31,006 nt of DNA from Hypsibius dujardini (taxonomy: Eukaryota; Tardigrada; Eutardigrada; Parachela; Hypsibiidae): NCBI GenBank assembly GCA_001579985.1, contig LRSR01009619.1:1-31006 (forward strand). Direction: 5' to 3'. Under the pieces are notes generated by a model. That model did not search any database. It saw nothing but the letters and a program-made list of their open reading frames with translations, and had not been told where the DNA came from. Shown in pieces: positions 10,941 through 20,789 of the stretch (the first letter of the stretch is position 1; each line of letters opens with the position of its first letter). A program made the translations under genes and the position numbers.

Positions 10941-11094
10941 TTCTTGCAACTTTTTAATTATTTTTGCGGATAATAGGTTATATCAAATTATAGTCGTACG
11001 CATGTCTATATGTTTACTTGTCTGACTTTCGATCCATCTGTCTGTCTGTCTGTCTGTCTGTATATCTGTCTGTCGGTTTGTCGGTTTGTCTGTC

Positions 11095-11168
<74 letters not shown>

Positions 11169-11785
11169 AGTCTGTCTGTCTGTCTGTCTGTCAGTCTGTT
11201 TGTTCTGCTACTTTCGTCAGTCATTTCCGATCCCATATTTGAAAGGGCGTTTTTTTCAGCAACAACCAACCAGCATCCACTTGACGGAACACTGAATTGA
11301 TGCTGGAGCGCAGCGATCCTGTGATAGTACGGTCTCCCCGTGTGTCTGATTGGATCTATGTAACTCAGTTTATGAACTGCAGACCCTGATCACCACATCA
11401 CCAAACCGTCGTGGGTAATAATTAGTTTATTACTCTTGCATTTTTTTCAGTCCGGTGTTTTTGTGTTGTCGTTCTGTTATCTGTATCCATAATAATTTAA
11501 CCTGTTCGTAAAATATTATCTGTCATTATTGGAAATACGAGCACACTTTGCTGTAGTGTTATACGCATAAGAAAAAAGAACTGGAAATGTGTAGTGCAAA
11601 GAACCTCTCAGTTGAATCATTTTCACAATGGTAGGTCGAGCCAACCATAGTGAAAACCCGTCAACTGTCGAGAGAGAAACTGCGAGTTGACATCAAAAGA
11701 CCAAAGCGGGAAGGAGAGATCACTCGGATGGAGAAGTTGGATACACATACATTGTATAGGATAGACCGAAAAGTCCCGAGTCACA
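10941..11785. other. Convergent 3' region between SLC35F-like gene 1 (+) and the small acidic gene (-)
   Basis: It holds both genes' 3' ends, facing each other. The TCTG array at 11036-11206 is the only clear structure. A TTTATT at 11426-11431 could be the minus-strand AATAAA for the small acidic gene, 355 bp past its stop; this is weak. No AATAAA on the plus strand was recognised for SLC35F-like gene 1. Confidence 0.5.
11036..11206. repeat. (TCTG)n microsatellite downstream of SLC35F-like gene 1
   Basis: An array of about 170 bp, nearly pure TCTG in its centre (11098-11167) with TTTG and TCAG variants at the edges. It starts about 95 bp after the SLC35F-like gene 1 stop, so it is probably in the 3' untranslated region or just beyond. 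Confidence 0.95.
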
Positions 11786-12217
11786 CTATTCGTTCTTCTT
11801 GTCCTTCAGCTGCTTCGGTGCCCAGAGACCGTCGGAGAAGTCAATGTCATCGTCCGACTCCTCCTTCGGCTCCTCCCGCCCAGGCGGCGGTCGACTGCGA
11901 ATCTCATCCGCGTACAGCGACATCATCTCATTCACCGCCTTCTCCATGATGGGCTGCACACACACCGTGAACATGTTGCGCCCCTCCTGATAGTCCTTCC
12001 AGCTGTTCTTGGCCTCCTCATCCTTGGCCGGCTTGCGGATGTACTCCTTCATCAGCGTCCACATTTTCTCCTCAGACTGCTTGAGGATCCGCTCCTTCTC
12101 CTTAACGGAGATCTTGTCGCCAAACAGCTTTTTCAGCCGCATCTTCGCGTCAAAGATAATCTCCTCCTGCAGGTCGTGGTAGTACTTCTCAAAAATCTGC
12201 CCGCTACCATCAGACAT
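11786..12217 (-). CDS. Small charged protein of unknown function (143 aa)
   Basis: A single-exon gene; I do not recognise the family. The 143-residue product starts MSDGSGQIFEKYYHDLQEE and is highly charged. Its first two thirds look helical (many E, K, L, M), with EKERILKQSEEKMWTLMKEY suggesting a coiled-coil or amphipathic helix. The C-terminal third is acidic and Pro-rich (RPPPGREEPKEE, then SDDDIDFSDGLWAP) and ends in a Lys-rich tail. There is no signal peptide or membrane helix. The short polar start, the ATG and codon use like its neighbours support a real gene. It lies 410 bp downstream of the DDX51 stop on the same strand. A nuclear or cytosolic adaptor is possible, but nothing proves it. 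Confidence 0.72.
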   Translation of the reverse strand: MSDGSGQIFEKYYHDLQEEIIFDAKMRLKKLFGDKISVKEKERILKQSEEKMWTLMKEYIRKPAKDEEAKNSWKDYQEGRNMFTVCVQPIMEKAVNEMMSLYADEIRSRPPPGREEPKEESDDDIDFSDGLWAPKQLKDKKNE

Positions 12218-12627
12218 TTCGAAGTTTGGACAGAAAGAGTCTACACTTCCAATAAAAAAACCAGTGCGTAACAGAAACTAGGACAATTTTTAGAGGCTGC
12301 GATCTGTTCATGCACGGGGCAGGGAAGATGGCACTGCGCAGTTGCGGTCGATTACAAACGCGAAAGGACCGTTATCCGCTGGGGGAAGATTTCCAACACA
12401 GGCGATAAAGGACATTTTACGAATCGATAAAACGACAGGTAGCACACACGCTAGACAGACTACCATTTACCGGTCCCAACACAAATGCGCGATCAATACG
12501 TTTTCTGTACGGATTAACAGTGTGCGTTGATCTCTCGCCGTCACATGTAACAGCGTTTTTCCGTCGACATCTATCAGTTTCCATGGCGTAAAATCAATTT
12601 ATCACAAAGTGGGGAAATAAAGGGAAA
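12218..12627. other. Spacer between the small acidic gene and DDX51 (both minus strand)
   Basis: 410 bp holding the 3' end of DDX51 and the promoter of the small acidic gene. I see no repeat, no inverted element and no minus-strand AATAAA. The plus-strand open frame at 12342-12530 has no recognisable motif. Confidence 0.5.
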
Positions 12628-14886
12628 TTAAGCGTGTTTGGCGCCCTCTTGCAGCGCCGCTTCTAGCAACACCAATGCAGTTTTGTAACCCTCCTCCAAG
12701 ACACCCAGCTGGTCCGGCGGCAAGGCCATCTTCGCAGGGTGCTTCTTATTCAGCTCTTTCATAATCTTATCGTACATCTTCTTTTCATTGGGCTTCAACA
12801 TCGTCAAGGCCGTCCCCGGCTTCCCCGCCCTGGCCGTTCGTCCGCTCCGGTGGATGTATGTTTTAGCGTGCAGCGGCGCGTCGTACAGCACGACATACTC
12901 CACGTTAGGCAGATCAATTCCACGCGCCACCGAATCGGACGCCACCAGGACGTCGACCTTGCCTTTCTCAAAGCTATCCAAGCTGGCCTGTCGCTTCCGT
13001 TGATGGACAATTGAGGAGATTTCGTGGGCCACCACCGGTGATTTCCCCTTAAACAGCCTGATCAGATGGTACAGCCGATGAGTGCTTTCGAGGGAATTGG
13101 TGAAAATGAGGACTTTCCTCCAGCCGAGGTTGTGGAGGAGATGTAGGATGACGAGCGGTTTCAGTCGGGGATCGACAAGAATAGACATTTCTTTCAGGGC
13201 GTCCGGCGTGACATAGCTACCGATGACTTCGGCATCGTTCCGCATCATGACGTCGTCAATTTCGGTACTGCCGGGCAGGGCGGCGAACAGCTTCGGACGA
13301 TACAGTTTGAGCGTTTCGAAGCGCTGTGGATCGTACGAGAGGGTGGCGGAAAAGAGGAGCTTCTGCAGCGGGAGAGTGGGTCGGTCGTAGTGGGCCGAGC
13401 ACGTGTAGTCGAGTGCCGGTCGGATGTGAGGGTTCTTGAAGATGGCGCGTTCCAGGAGGCGGAACCAGTTGTTTTTGAACTCCTCGATCATGCGATCGGC
13501 TTCGTCGACTACGAGGTACTCGAGGTGCTGTAGGTCGAGATCGGCAGTCTCGTAGAGGTGGTCTACCAATCTTCCAGGTGTGGCGATGAGGACGTCGACG
13601 GATGACTGGGCCGGCTTCTTCGGTGTAGAATCCAATTGGTAGTTTTTGTATGCGCTGATAGGATCAATCTGAAGCAAATAAAAAAGCACTGAGCGTGAAG
13701 CGGTTGAATGATCAATCTGACGATCAAGCAAGACACAAGGAAAGACAGCAGTCAATCAAGCGACAGAGAAAATCGTCAATCAATCAATACAGCGAAAATC
13801 GTAAGAATAAGACAATCAAAATCAACCACGGTATCCGTATTCAACGAATCAAGCGTATGACAGGCACAGCAATTTCATAATATTCAACTTTAGAAAAGGC
13901 ACAACTTTCATTTCTCCAATTTAAGGTGGGACCATTTTAATTTCGATACAGCATGTCGTCAATGTAAAACACTCAGAAAATTACTACTGATAAATTACCT
14001 CTAAAATTTGCTGCCGCTCCTGCTCCAGCGACACCTTCCCGCAAATCAGCCCCACTTTCACTCTCGTTCCTTTAGCAAATGTCTGAAACGTCTCGGCCAC
14101 CTGCACCGCCAACTCTTTCACCGGCACGAGAATCAACGCCCTTACCGCACATGTCGTGCGCTTGCTCAGATCCTGCAAAATCGGCACCGCGTACGCTAAC
14201 GTCTTTCCGCTGCCGGTGGGAGCGCAGACGCACAAATCCGGTGGCCGGCGCGTGTAATAACGCTGATAATTCTGATAGCCCAAAATATGCGGAATGATCG
14301 TTTGCTGAACGGGGAAAAACCGATCAATGCCCTGCTCCCTCAGGACGGCGGCGAAGTGGATGTCGAGGCCCGGCATTGCATCCACAGCAGCGCCGCTGTT
14401 GAGATCGGTCGAGATGGGTAGTGGTGCAGAGTACCAGGCCGGAAGGTAGGGTGGAAGTTTGATCTTTTTGGCCTGCTTGGCGTGGCCAATCACCGTGAAA
14501 CCGGTCTCGGGAACGGGAACTGCCGAGCTGAGGGAGCCGGTTTCTACGGGCACGTCAGGGACGCCTTTCGATACATCTGAAACCGCTGCCGTCCTCGCTG
14601 CTGTTTTCCGTGCACGCTTGGCTTTTTTGGACGGTCTGGCATTGCTACTACCATCCGAACCGGGCTTCGCTGACTGCGAAGTGGTAGTGTCAATTCCGAG
14701 TATGTCAAAGTCTGGGACCTCTTCAGCAGAGAATTCCCTGACTCCATTACCCTGTTCCGTCGCCGCGTCTAATACTTCCGCGCCGCTCTTTCGCGGATCT
14801 TGCTCATTTCTTAGTCGCTTACGAGATCTCCTTCTTTGGCTCTGACTCTGAGCAGCCAGATTGGCGGGCGCCGCGTCGACCTCCAT
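12628..14886 (-). CDS. DDX51: ATP-dependent RNA helicase DDX51 (Dbp6 type)
   Basis: A nucleolar DEAD-box helicase acting in large-subunit rRNA maturation (family knowledge). Exons on the minus strand are 14886-13999 and 13668-12628, joined by a 330-bp GT-AG intron, giving 642 residues. The first 130 residues are disordered and basic (QRRRSRKRLR, RPSKKAKRARK). Motif I APTGSGKT is at residues 222-229, LVPVKELAVQ follows, ATPGRLVDH comes next, DEAD is at 351-354, SAT at 403-405, IFTNSLEST, then ASDSVARGIDLP and HRSGRTAR at 569-576. All catalytic motifs are intact. The Q-motif region is replaced by IDRFFPVQQTIIPHIL, typical of DDX51/Dbp6. The start at 14886 has a gccATGG context; the frame stays open upstream but has no ATG. 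The intron carries loose TCAA repeats. Confidence 0.93.
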
Positions 14887-16215
14887 GGCATCAAGAAGTA
14901 CGAATGCTTTTGCCTGTGAGAAAAACAATAATTTCTTACCTGCTGCATTCCCAGTACACAATTTTAATAGTAATAGGACAAGAAATCTAAAAGAGCATCA
15001 GACAGTACGAATACGACAACCATCATCGTAGGAATCAGAAGTCAAAATGGTGTGCATCATTTGCTTTTTAGTTTTTACCGCGTGCTGATTATATTCTTCA
15101 CTTTCCGAAAAGCAAAGGGTTTTCTCTTACCTCTGGCAATATTGTTCGTCCGCTTTAGGCCGCCTACTTATGACGCAAAATGACAATGAAGACACTAGAC
15201 ACAGGCGCTACTGCAAAGAGATCTTCGAGGAAAAAATTAAAATTTACGTTTTTGTAATTTGAAATGGTTTCCCGCACAGCTCTTGCGAAATGAAGAACCG
15301 CGATCACCATACGCATGCTCGTATTTGCAGGCGTATCGCCGTACGTATTCAAGATGCGACGCACGCTACTGCGTTACATTACAAGACGTGGCCGTTCCTA
15401 TCAACTAATAATGTTCCAGTGTTTAACTTGGCGGTCACTTATTGTAGCGCTTGTTCGTTCTGTTCTGACGATCACTTATTCTATTTTGGCGCTCATCAAT
15501 TCAACTCTGCGCTCACTCATTCTATTCTGACGGTTCGGCATACTGTAAGCTTGATCTTGTTCTTAGCTGGTTAGAATTCGTTTCCTCAAATCGCTGCCGC
15601 TTTCCAAAGTTTTAACATTTTTCCTTGACATTTTTCGGTTTCAAGATTGGAGTTACGACTTTGCATTTCGCCCTGATTTGCAGCGGGGAATTCTTAAGGC
15701 GATACTCTCAAGCGCGGCTCACGCTGGCGGAAAATAAACCCCAACGGGTTTGGTATGGCCATTATCGGCAAGGAGCGCTCAACGTGAGCGCGCGCATAAA
15801 GACGTCCGACCAACGACTCAATAACAGTGAGTGTGAATCCATTAATTGAGTTTCAAGCGCTTAATCGTAGAGAGAATTAGTTGGATGAGGCGGTCGTTTA
15901 ATAGATTGGTCAACGTGAGTGACCGATTTTTTAAATATTTGATTTTCAGCTTTTTCAGCTTGTTTGCCATTAACAATAAGCACTTGATTGCTGTATTGGT
16001 TCAATGTACATTTTTGCAATTTCAATATTAGCATTCACTCAGTACCACGCGCTGATGCTAGAGCTAGACTGTGCTGCTACAATATTAAACTTGTCTACTG
16101 GACGCCTCTACTGTTCGTGAATAGTAGTCCTGATCAGGCTAGCTCAGACGTTTTAGTCTTTGTGCATTTTCAAATCTTTTCCTTTTTCTACTGTCCAGTT
16201 CCAGCTCGCGATACA
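14887..16215. other. Divergent intergenic region between DDX51 (-) and the EXD1-like gene (+)
   Basis: 1.3 kb that should contain both promoters. It holds a 21-bp minisatellite (15432-15530) and a weak inverted repeat (gcgcggctcacgctgg near 15712 against caacgtgagcgcgc near 15780). A splice-acceptor-like tttctcacag on the minus strand ends at 14914, 27 bp before the DDX51 ATG, and could mark a 5' untranslated intron or trans-splice site. I see no convincing gene in the open frames at 15290-15574, 15625-15849 or 15988-16215. Confidence 0.55.
15432..15530. repeat. Degenerate 21-bp minisatellite, five units
   Basis: Units start at 15432, 15448, 15469, 15490 and 15510, with approximate consensus cgctcacttattctattctga. 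Lengths are 16, 21, 21, 20 and 21 bp. It lies in the divergent promoter region of DDX51 and the EXD1-like gene. Confidence 0.75.
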
Positions 16216-16717
16216 ATGCAGCGGCGACGGAGTCAAGCCTACTCCCACCACGAGTTCAGCGGACACTTTGGACCAAATCCAGATGTTCACCAGTCCGAAT
16301 CCGAACTGATTGCGAGTTTTCGATCCAAACTCGTGGATGTAGATTACGACCTGGAAAAGAATCTCAATACGGAATACGCAATACAGCGTGCCCCTCACCT
16401 AGACCAGTCAACAGGTACACACATGGCAAAAACCGTGCGCTGACCGAATTAAGCACGTTTAACTCGATGGCTGTGTACAACAGCCATGCAACGAGTGTAA
16501 TGGCTTAACTCAGTTAGCGCAAGGTTTTTGCCACGTATGTACTCTACTACCTTCCTTTAGAAGAACATTTGCATCTGAGTTTTCCGTTTGCCAACTAACT
16601 TCTTGAACTGACATTTTTTATTATAAGGATCGAAATTTTTGCAAGATCAACTGTAGTCAACTGACTGACTGACTGACTGATTGATTGATTGACTGATTGA
16701 CTGATTGATTGATCGAC

Positions 16718-16748
<31 letters not shown>

Positions 16749-18370
16749 CTGATTGACTGATTGATTGTGCTTGTTATTACCATTGACCAGGGTCCAGTGT
16801 TGGACAAGTTATACTTTAATGTTGAGTATATTTTGCCTTTCTAATTGATTGTAGACACTGAACCCCCTTTCATGATGCGTGTTCATCATCCGGATCCCTA
16901 CGACCTCCGTCTACTGGACGGGCTGCCGGCGTTGCGTAGTGATACGGACGGAGATCCCGGTGGTCTCAAGCAGATTGAGCTTGAGTTGGCGCTTCAGTGT
17001 TTAGTAACCCGCTGTGACGCTGAGCAACTGCACTTGAACTCGCTGGAAAAATTGCTCTGGCTCATTTCCGATCTGCCGGACGATGTGACCGGTCTGGACG
17101 GCGATTCGGAGTATGGAGGCCAGGATTATGCCACCTGCTATTTCATCATGGATGATGAGAAGTCATTGCCGTTTTTGACGGCGTTGAAGTATGTAGTTTA
17201 TACGCTTGTTGTGGTCATTTTTTCGCTTCTTGGGCAACGTGAACAGCGTGTATTTCTTTTGTTTCAGATTTCTGCTCAAGCAGAAAACACTGTCTTTTAC
17301 CTTCCACAGCGTCAAGGATGACTGCTGCTCCGTTCCCTCCCATCCGGTGTGTGCTGTCTTCGCTACCACACACTACGTCTTCCTCTTTGACCTGGAGAAA
17401 TTGGGCGCGAGCGTCATTTCCGCCGTCGTCAAGCCTATTTTAGAAGACCAAACCGTCCACAAACTCGTCCACGATGCTCCCGCGTACCTCCGCATCCTTC
17501 GTGACAACTACGGTAGTGGAATTAACAACTATTATGATGTCGCGGAAATTGAATCACTCCTTGATGACGGAATTGTGGCCTATACGCTTCTCGAGTTTCG
17601 CCGGAAATATGAACATGATGTTCACCGGAAATACGAATCACAAGCTCACGTCTTCCGGAGGTTTCCTGATCGCCACTTTCTGTGCCTGTCGAGGCCGCAA
17701 CCGCACCTGTTAGTTAAGAACTGGTCGCTGTCCGAGCTGGAAGACACCATTAAACATACCATTTACCTCGGCGTGATCAAGCAGTGCCAGGTAGGTGGAC
17801 TTGTGTTGACTTGTCGGGCAGGGTCATAATACTTGTCAGCCTCTTCCGTTGACATGCTCCCTTTTCTTTCGCACGTCTTCGTCTGGAATCAGTCGATGCC
17901 TACCTCTCGTTCCCTTGTTGACTTGTCGGGCAGGGTCATAATACTTGTCAGCCTCTTCCGTTGACATACTCCCTTTTCTTTCGCACGTCTTCGTCTGGCA
18001 TCAGTCGATGCCTACCTCTCGTTCCCGATGTATCCCTAAGCTGAGCTGAATTGGTTTATTACAGGTTGGCAGGCTGTTCTGGTCGGCTTCGCTCCAGACG
18101 GAGCAAGACATGATGGGATCATATTCGTACCAGCCGGAGTGGAGCGTCGGTGCAACCGAGAGCCCTGACAGCGGAGTCGGTTGGAATCTAGAACCGCGAG
18201 CAGTCAGCCTGCCGCAGGAGGAAAACGCCCTTGAAAATAAGGAAGAAGTGCTTGAGTGCAAGTATATTCCAGAAGAAAACGAGTCCACTGACGACGATGA
18301 CGACGATGACGACGACGACGATGACCCCAATGAACGCTATGAACCCTATGAGCCCAGGGTTCCTCGCTAA
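16216..18370 (+). CDS. EXD1: EXD1-like protein with a degenerate DEDD 3'-5' exonuclease fold
   Basis: Animal EXD1 is a partner in piRNA production and its exonuclease domain is reported inactive (family knowledge). Exons 16216-16414, 16855-17188, 17268-17790, 18065-18370 give 453 residues. Exon 3 carries the family core: HYVFLFDLEKLGA (about residue 215), then ILEDQTVHKLVHDAPAYL (around 235-250) and NNYYDVAEIESLL, matching EXD1 ILEDKKILKVIHDC and NNVFDTQVAD. The catalytic motif I DxE that normally precedes the VYLFD strand is not seen, and no motif III was found, so catalysis is unlikely. The C-terminus has 12 consecutive Asp (about 427-438). Intron 1 begins at a family B MITE, and intron 3 holds a 112-bp tandem duplication. 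A more general egalitarian/EXD-type protein is the main alternative. Confidence 0.8.
16418..16539. mobile_element. TA-flanked MITE, family B, copy B2, at the EXD1 intron 1 donor
   Basis: A 122-bp palindrome (cacacatggcaaaaaccg to the complement cggcaaaaacgtatg-type end) flanked by TA at 16416-16417 and 16540-16541. The intron donor is the G at 16415 plus the T of the left TA, so intron bases from +4 onward come from the element. The ends differ slightly from copies B1 and B3 (CATGG, CGTATG). Confidence 0.9.
16660..16768. repeat. GACT/GATT tetranucleotide array, EXD1 intron 1
   Basis: Mixed gactgact and gattgatt tetramers, about 27 units, between family B copy B2 and the exon 2 acceptor ending at 16854. 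Open frames across it on the minus strand are Ile-Asn-Gln-Ser repeats only. Confidence 0.92.
17804..18027. repeat. 112-bp tandem duplication, EXD1 intron 3
   Basis: Two head-to-tail copies (starting at 17804 and 17916) that differ at only a few bases, for example gacatgctccc against gacatactccc and tggaatcag against tggcatcag. The array begins 13 bp after the donor and ends 37 bp before the acceptor, so it makes up nearly the whole intron. The low divergence points to a recent event. Confidence 0.93.
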
Positions 18371-18427
18371 GGATAGTGATTTTTTTTCTCACCTCTTGAT
18401 CTATATTATATTTATCGAGTCACTAGA

Positions 18428-18495
18428 AACTTCAATTATGATTAATATATTTTCGAGAAAGAAAACTAGAAGGTTTTTTTGCTTTTTTAATACGT
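18428..18495. repeat. Copy 1 of a dispersed 65-75 bp repeat, EXD1 3' region
   Basis: It contains tattttcgagaaagaaa followed by a T-rich tract ending ttttttaat. The same order of sequence occurs at 19371-19441, where it forms the 3' end of SLC35F-like gene 2 intron 2. Copy 1 lies between the EXD1 stop (18370) and its AATAAA. Confidence 0.75.
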
Positions 18496-18597
18496 TGCGG
18501 ATGTAACTTATTCCTTTAAAACGAATGCCGTCGGCTTTTGCTTTTGTTACGAGTGCTTTCGAGCGTGTGGCATGAGAAGTCGGAAATTTTACTGTGT

Positions 18598-18603
18598 AAT
18601 AAA
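18598..18603 (+). promoter_or_regulatory. Poly(A) signal AATAAA of the EXD1-like gene
   Basis: A canonical AATAAA 228 bp after the stop codon. The next gene's ATG is only about 100 bp downstream on the same strand, so little room remains for a separate promoter. Confidence 0.65.
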
Positions 18604-18703
18604 AATTATTGATGATAAGGGGAAGTGAGTCGATTCATTTGATCCTTTTTCAATCCTCTCCGTGTTTGTGTTGTTGATCGGAATATAAACTGCGAGAGTA
18701 GTC

Positions 18704-20733
18704 ATGAAGAAATCGTCGCGGAATCGGGCATCTGCGAAGTCTGATCCCAGACGGAGTTCCATTCCGTTAGTCAGCTTTAGACGACAGACCGTGGACGCGC
18801 TGGATGATTTGGATGGCGCTCGTGGTAAGTTGATACTATTATTCTCGCCTGTTTTCCGTTTATGTTTGTCATGATTTATAGTGTGCCTGTTTATCCAACC
18901 ATGTTTTGGACCCTTGCACTGACTGTCTCTTTCTTTGGTTTAATTCTACTGCTTAGATTCGACGCTACCGGTGGATGCGTTTGATCATCTCAAAGTCCGC
19001 GATTTTCGGCAGTTTTTCGTCGGATGCCTTTTCACCGTGGTCCTCGCCGTTCTCAATGCCCTGCTTTATAACGTACAGTCAAGGACAAGATTGAGTATAC
19101 TGGAGGGTCCGGGGAATGGGCAAAAGGAGCGGGACAAGGGGGTGGTTTTCCAACAATCGAACAATCAACCACCTGACCACCCCCTGCTCCGCCCCTTTTG
19201 CCCATACCCCGGACCCTCCAGTGTACTTAACCACCTGACCACCCCCTGCTCCGCCCCTTTTGCCCATACCCCGGACCCTCCCACGTACTTAACCACCTGA
19301 CCACCCCCTGCTCCGCTCCTTTTGCCCATTCCCCGGGCCCTCCGAGTAATAGCGTGCATTTGTCGAATCAACAAGTTCAGTTGTGAATTGGGATTACGAT
19401 ATTTTCGAGAAAGAAACCAATGTTTTTTGCTTTTTTAATTAGGTCATTCGCATGCGAATTTATCCGCAGTTTGATGCTCCAGCATTTATCATATGGTCGT
19501 AGTACCTCTGCATGTTTGTCATCAGTTATACCGTCGGCATCATTATTCCCATTATGTGTTTTAAGGTTTCGATCCGTTTTCCGTATTTTCACTTTCCCAA
19601 TTTACATTTTATCACGCTGGATGGGGCATTTGATTAGCAAGAGATCATGCATGCCTGGAGCGAAAATCGTAGGAATAATCAAGTAAGCGTCCACCACTCA
19701 GAACCCTCACTCACACCGTATAGTCCAGCGGTCACGTGATCTGAACGTATCTACTTGCAGAGGCGGCGAGAAGGTGTACGGGGACAAGAAAATGACGATG
19801 GGTCGCTTCCTCCTGGACATTTCCGCCCTGACCGTCCTGTCTGTCCTGAGTCAGTGGTTGTGTTACGCTCCGCTCTACGCCGTTGCCGGACCTGGTGACA
19901 TGGCCGCACTGGCTTCCTGTAACTTATCTTTCGTTTTCATCCTCTGCGTCATCTTTCTCAGGATCCCAATGACCAGCATGAAGGTGACCCAAACTTGTTC
20001 GACCCAAAAATGCTGTCCCCTGTCGAGTAATAATGGTGTGTTTTTTCAGATGTTTGGGACGGCCATTAATTTGGGCGGAGTTGTGGTCCTGACACTGGTG
20101 GAGATCGTCGGCAATCCTAAATGGAAGACGTCTCTGTTGATCCTGGTTGGAACGTTTTTTACTGCAGCCTATCAGGTGATTTTGATCTTCTTGATCTTCT
20201 TACAAACGGCTTGTAGAAGCCACAACTTCTTTTAATCCAATTTTTTGTCTGTAAATTATTGTGGCATGTGTCGATCGCTGATAGTGTTGTTCTTGTAGTT
20301 GTTTTGTTGTAGTTGATAATCTAAAGTAAATCTTTAGTAGGTTACCTTCCGAAAACGAGTTGGAGCTACCACTAACCTGTCACGCATCTCCTATTTCGTC
20401 TCCATGCAAGCAGTTTTCATGGCAGTGTTCATGTGGCCACTGATTCTCGCACTCAAATTTTACGGTATGGAAGTGTGGGAGTTCAACGATCTTCCATGGG
20501 ACTACTTAGTCATTACCTCGGTTGCTGTTCTGGGTAGGTGAATCATCCGTTTTCGACCCTTACTGTGCAATCAATAGCATCATAAGTGTTTTTTCTTCGC
20601 GAACAGTAATGGTTAACATAATCAACCTTGGTGTCGCCCACATTAATCCAATTTTCTCGACACTGGGGTTCCTACTTGTTTGTCCAGCAACTTTCGGTAC
20701 GTACTGACGTTTCTGGTCGTGTACTTGCTATGA

Positions 20734-20789
<56 letters not shown>

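Noticed and set aside
14914-14939. A 26-bp mini-intron just before the DDX51 ATG (gtaaga to cacag on the minus strand)
   Set aside because: Both splice signals look good, but 26 bp is below normal intron length and removal does not extend the coding frame. It may still be a 5' untranslated acceptor.
14887-14961. N-terminal extension of DDX51
   Set aside because: The frame is open but its first codon is TTG, not ATG. The ATG at 14886 has a strong start context.
18684-18689. TATAAA upstream of SLC35F-like gene 2
   Set aside because: It lies only about 15 bp before the ATG, too near to serve as a TATA box for that start.
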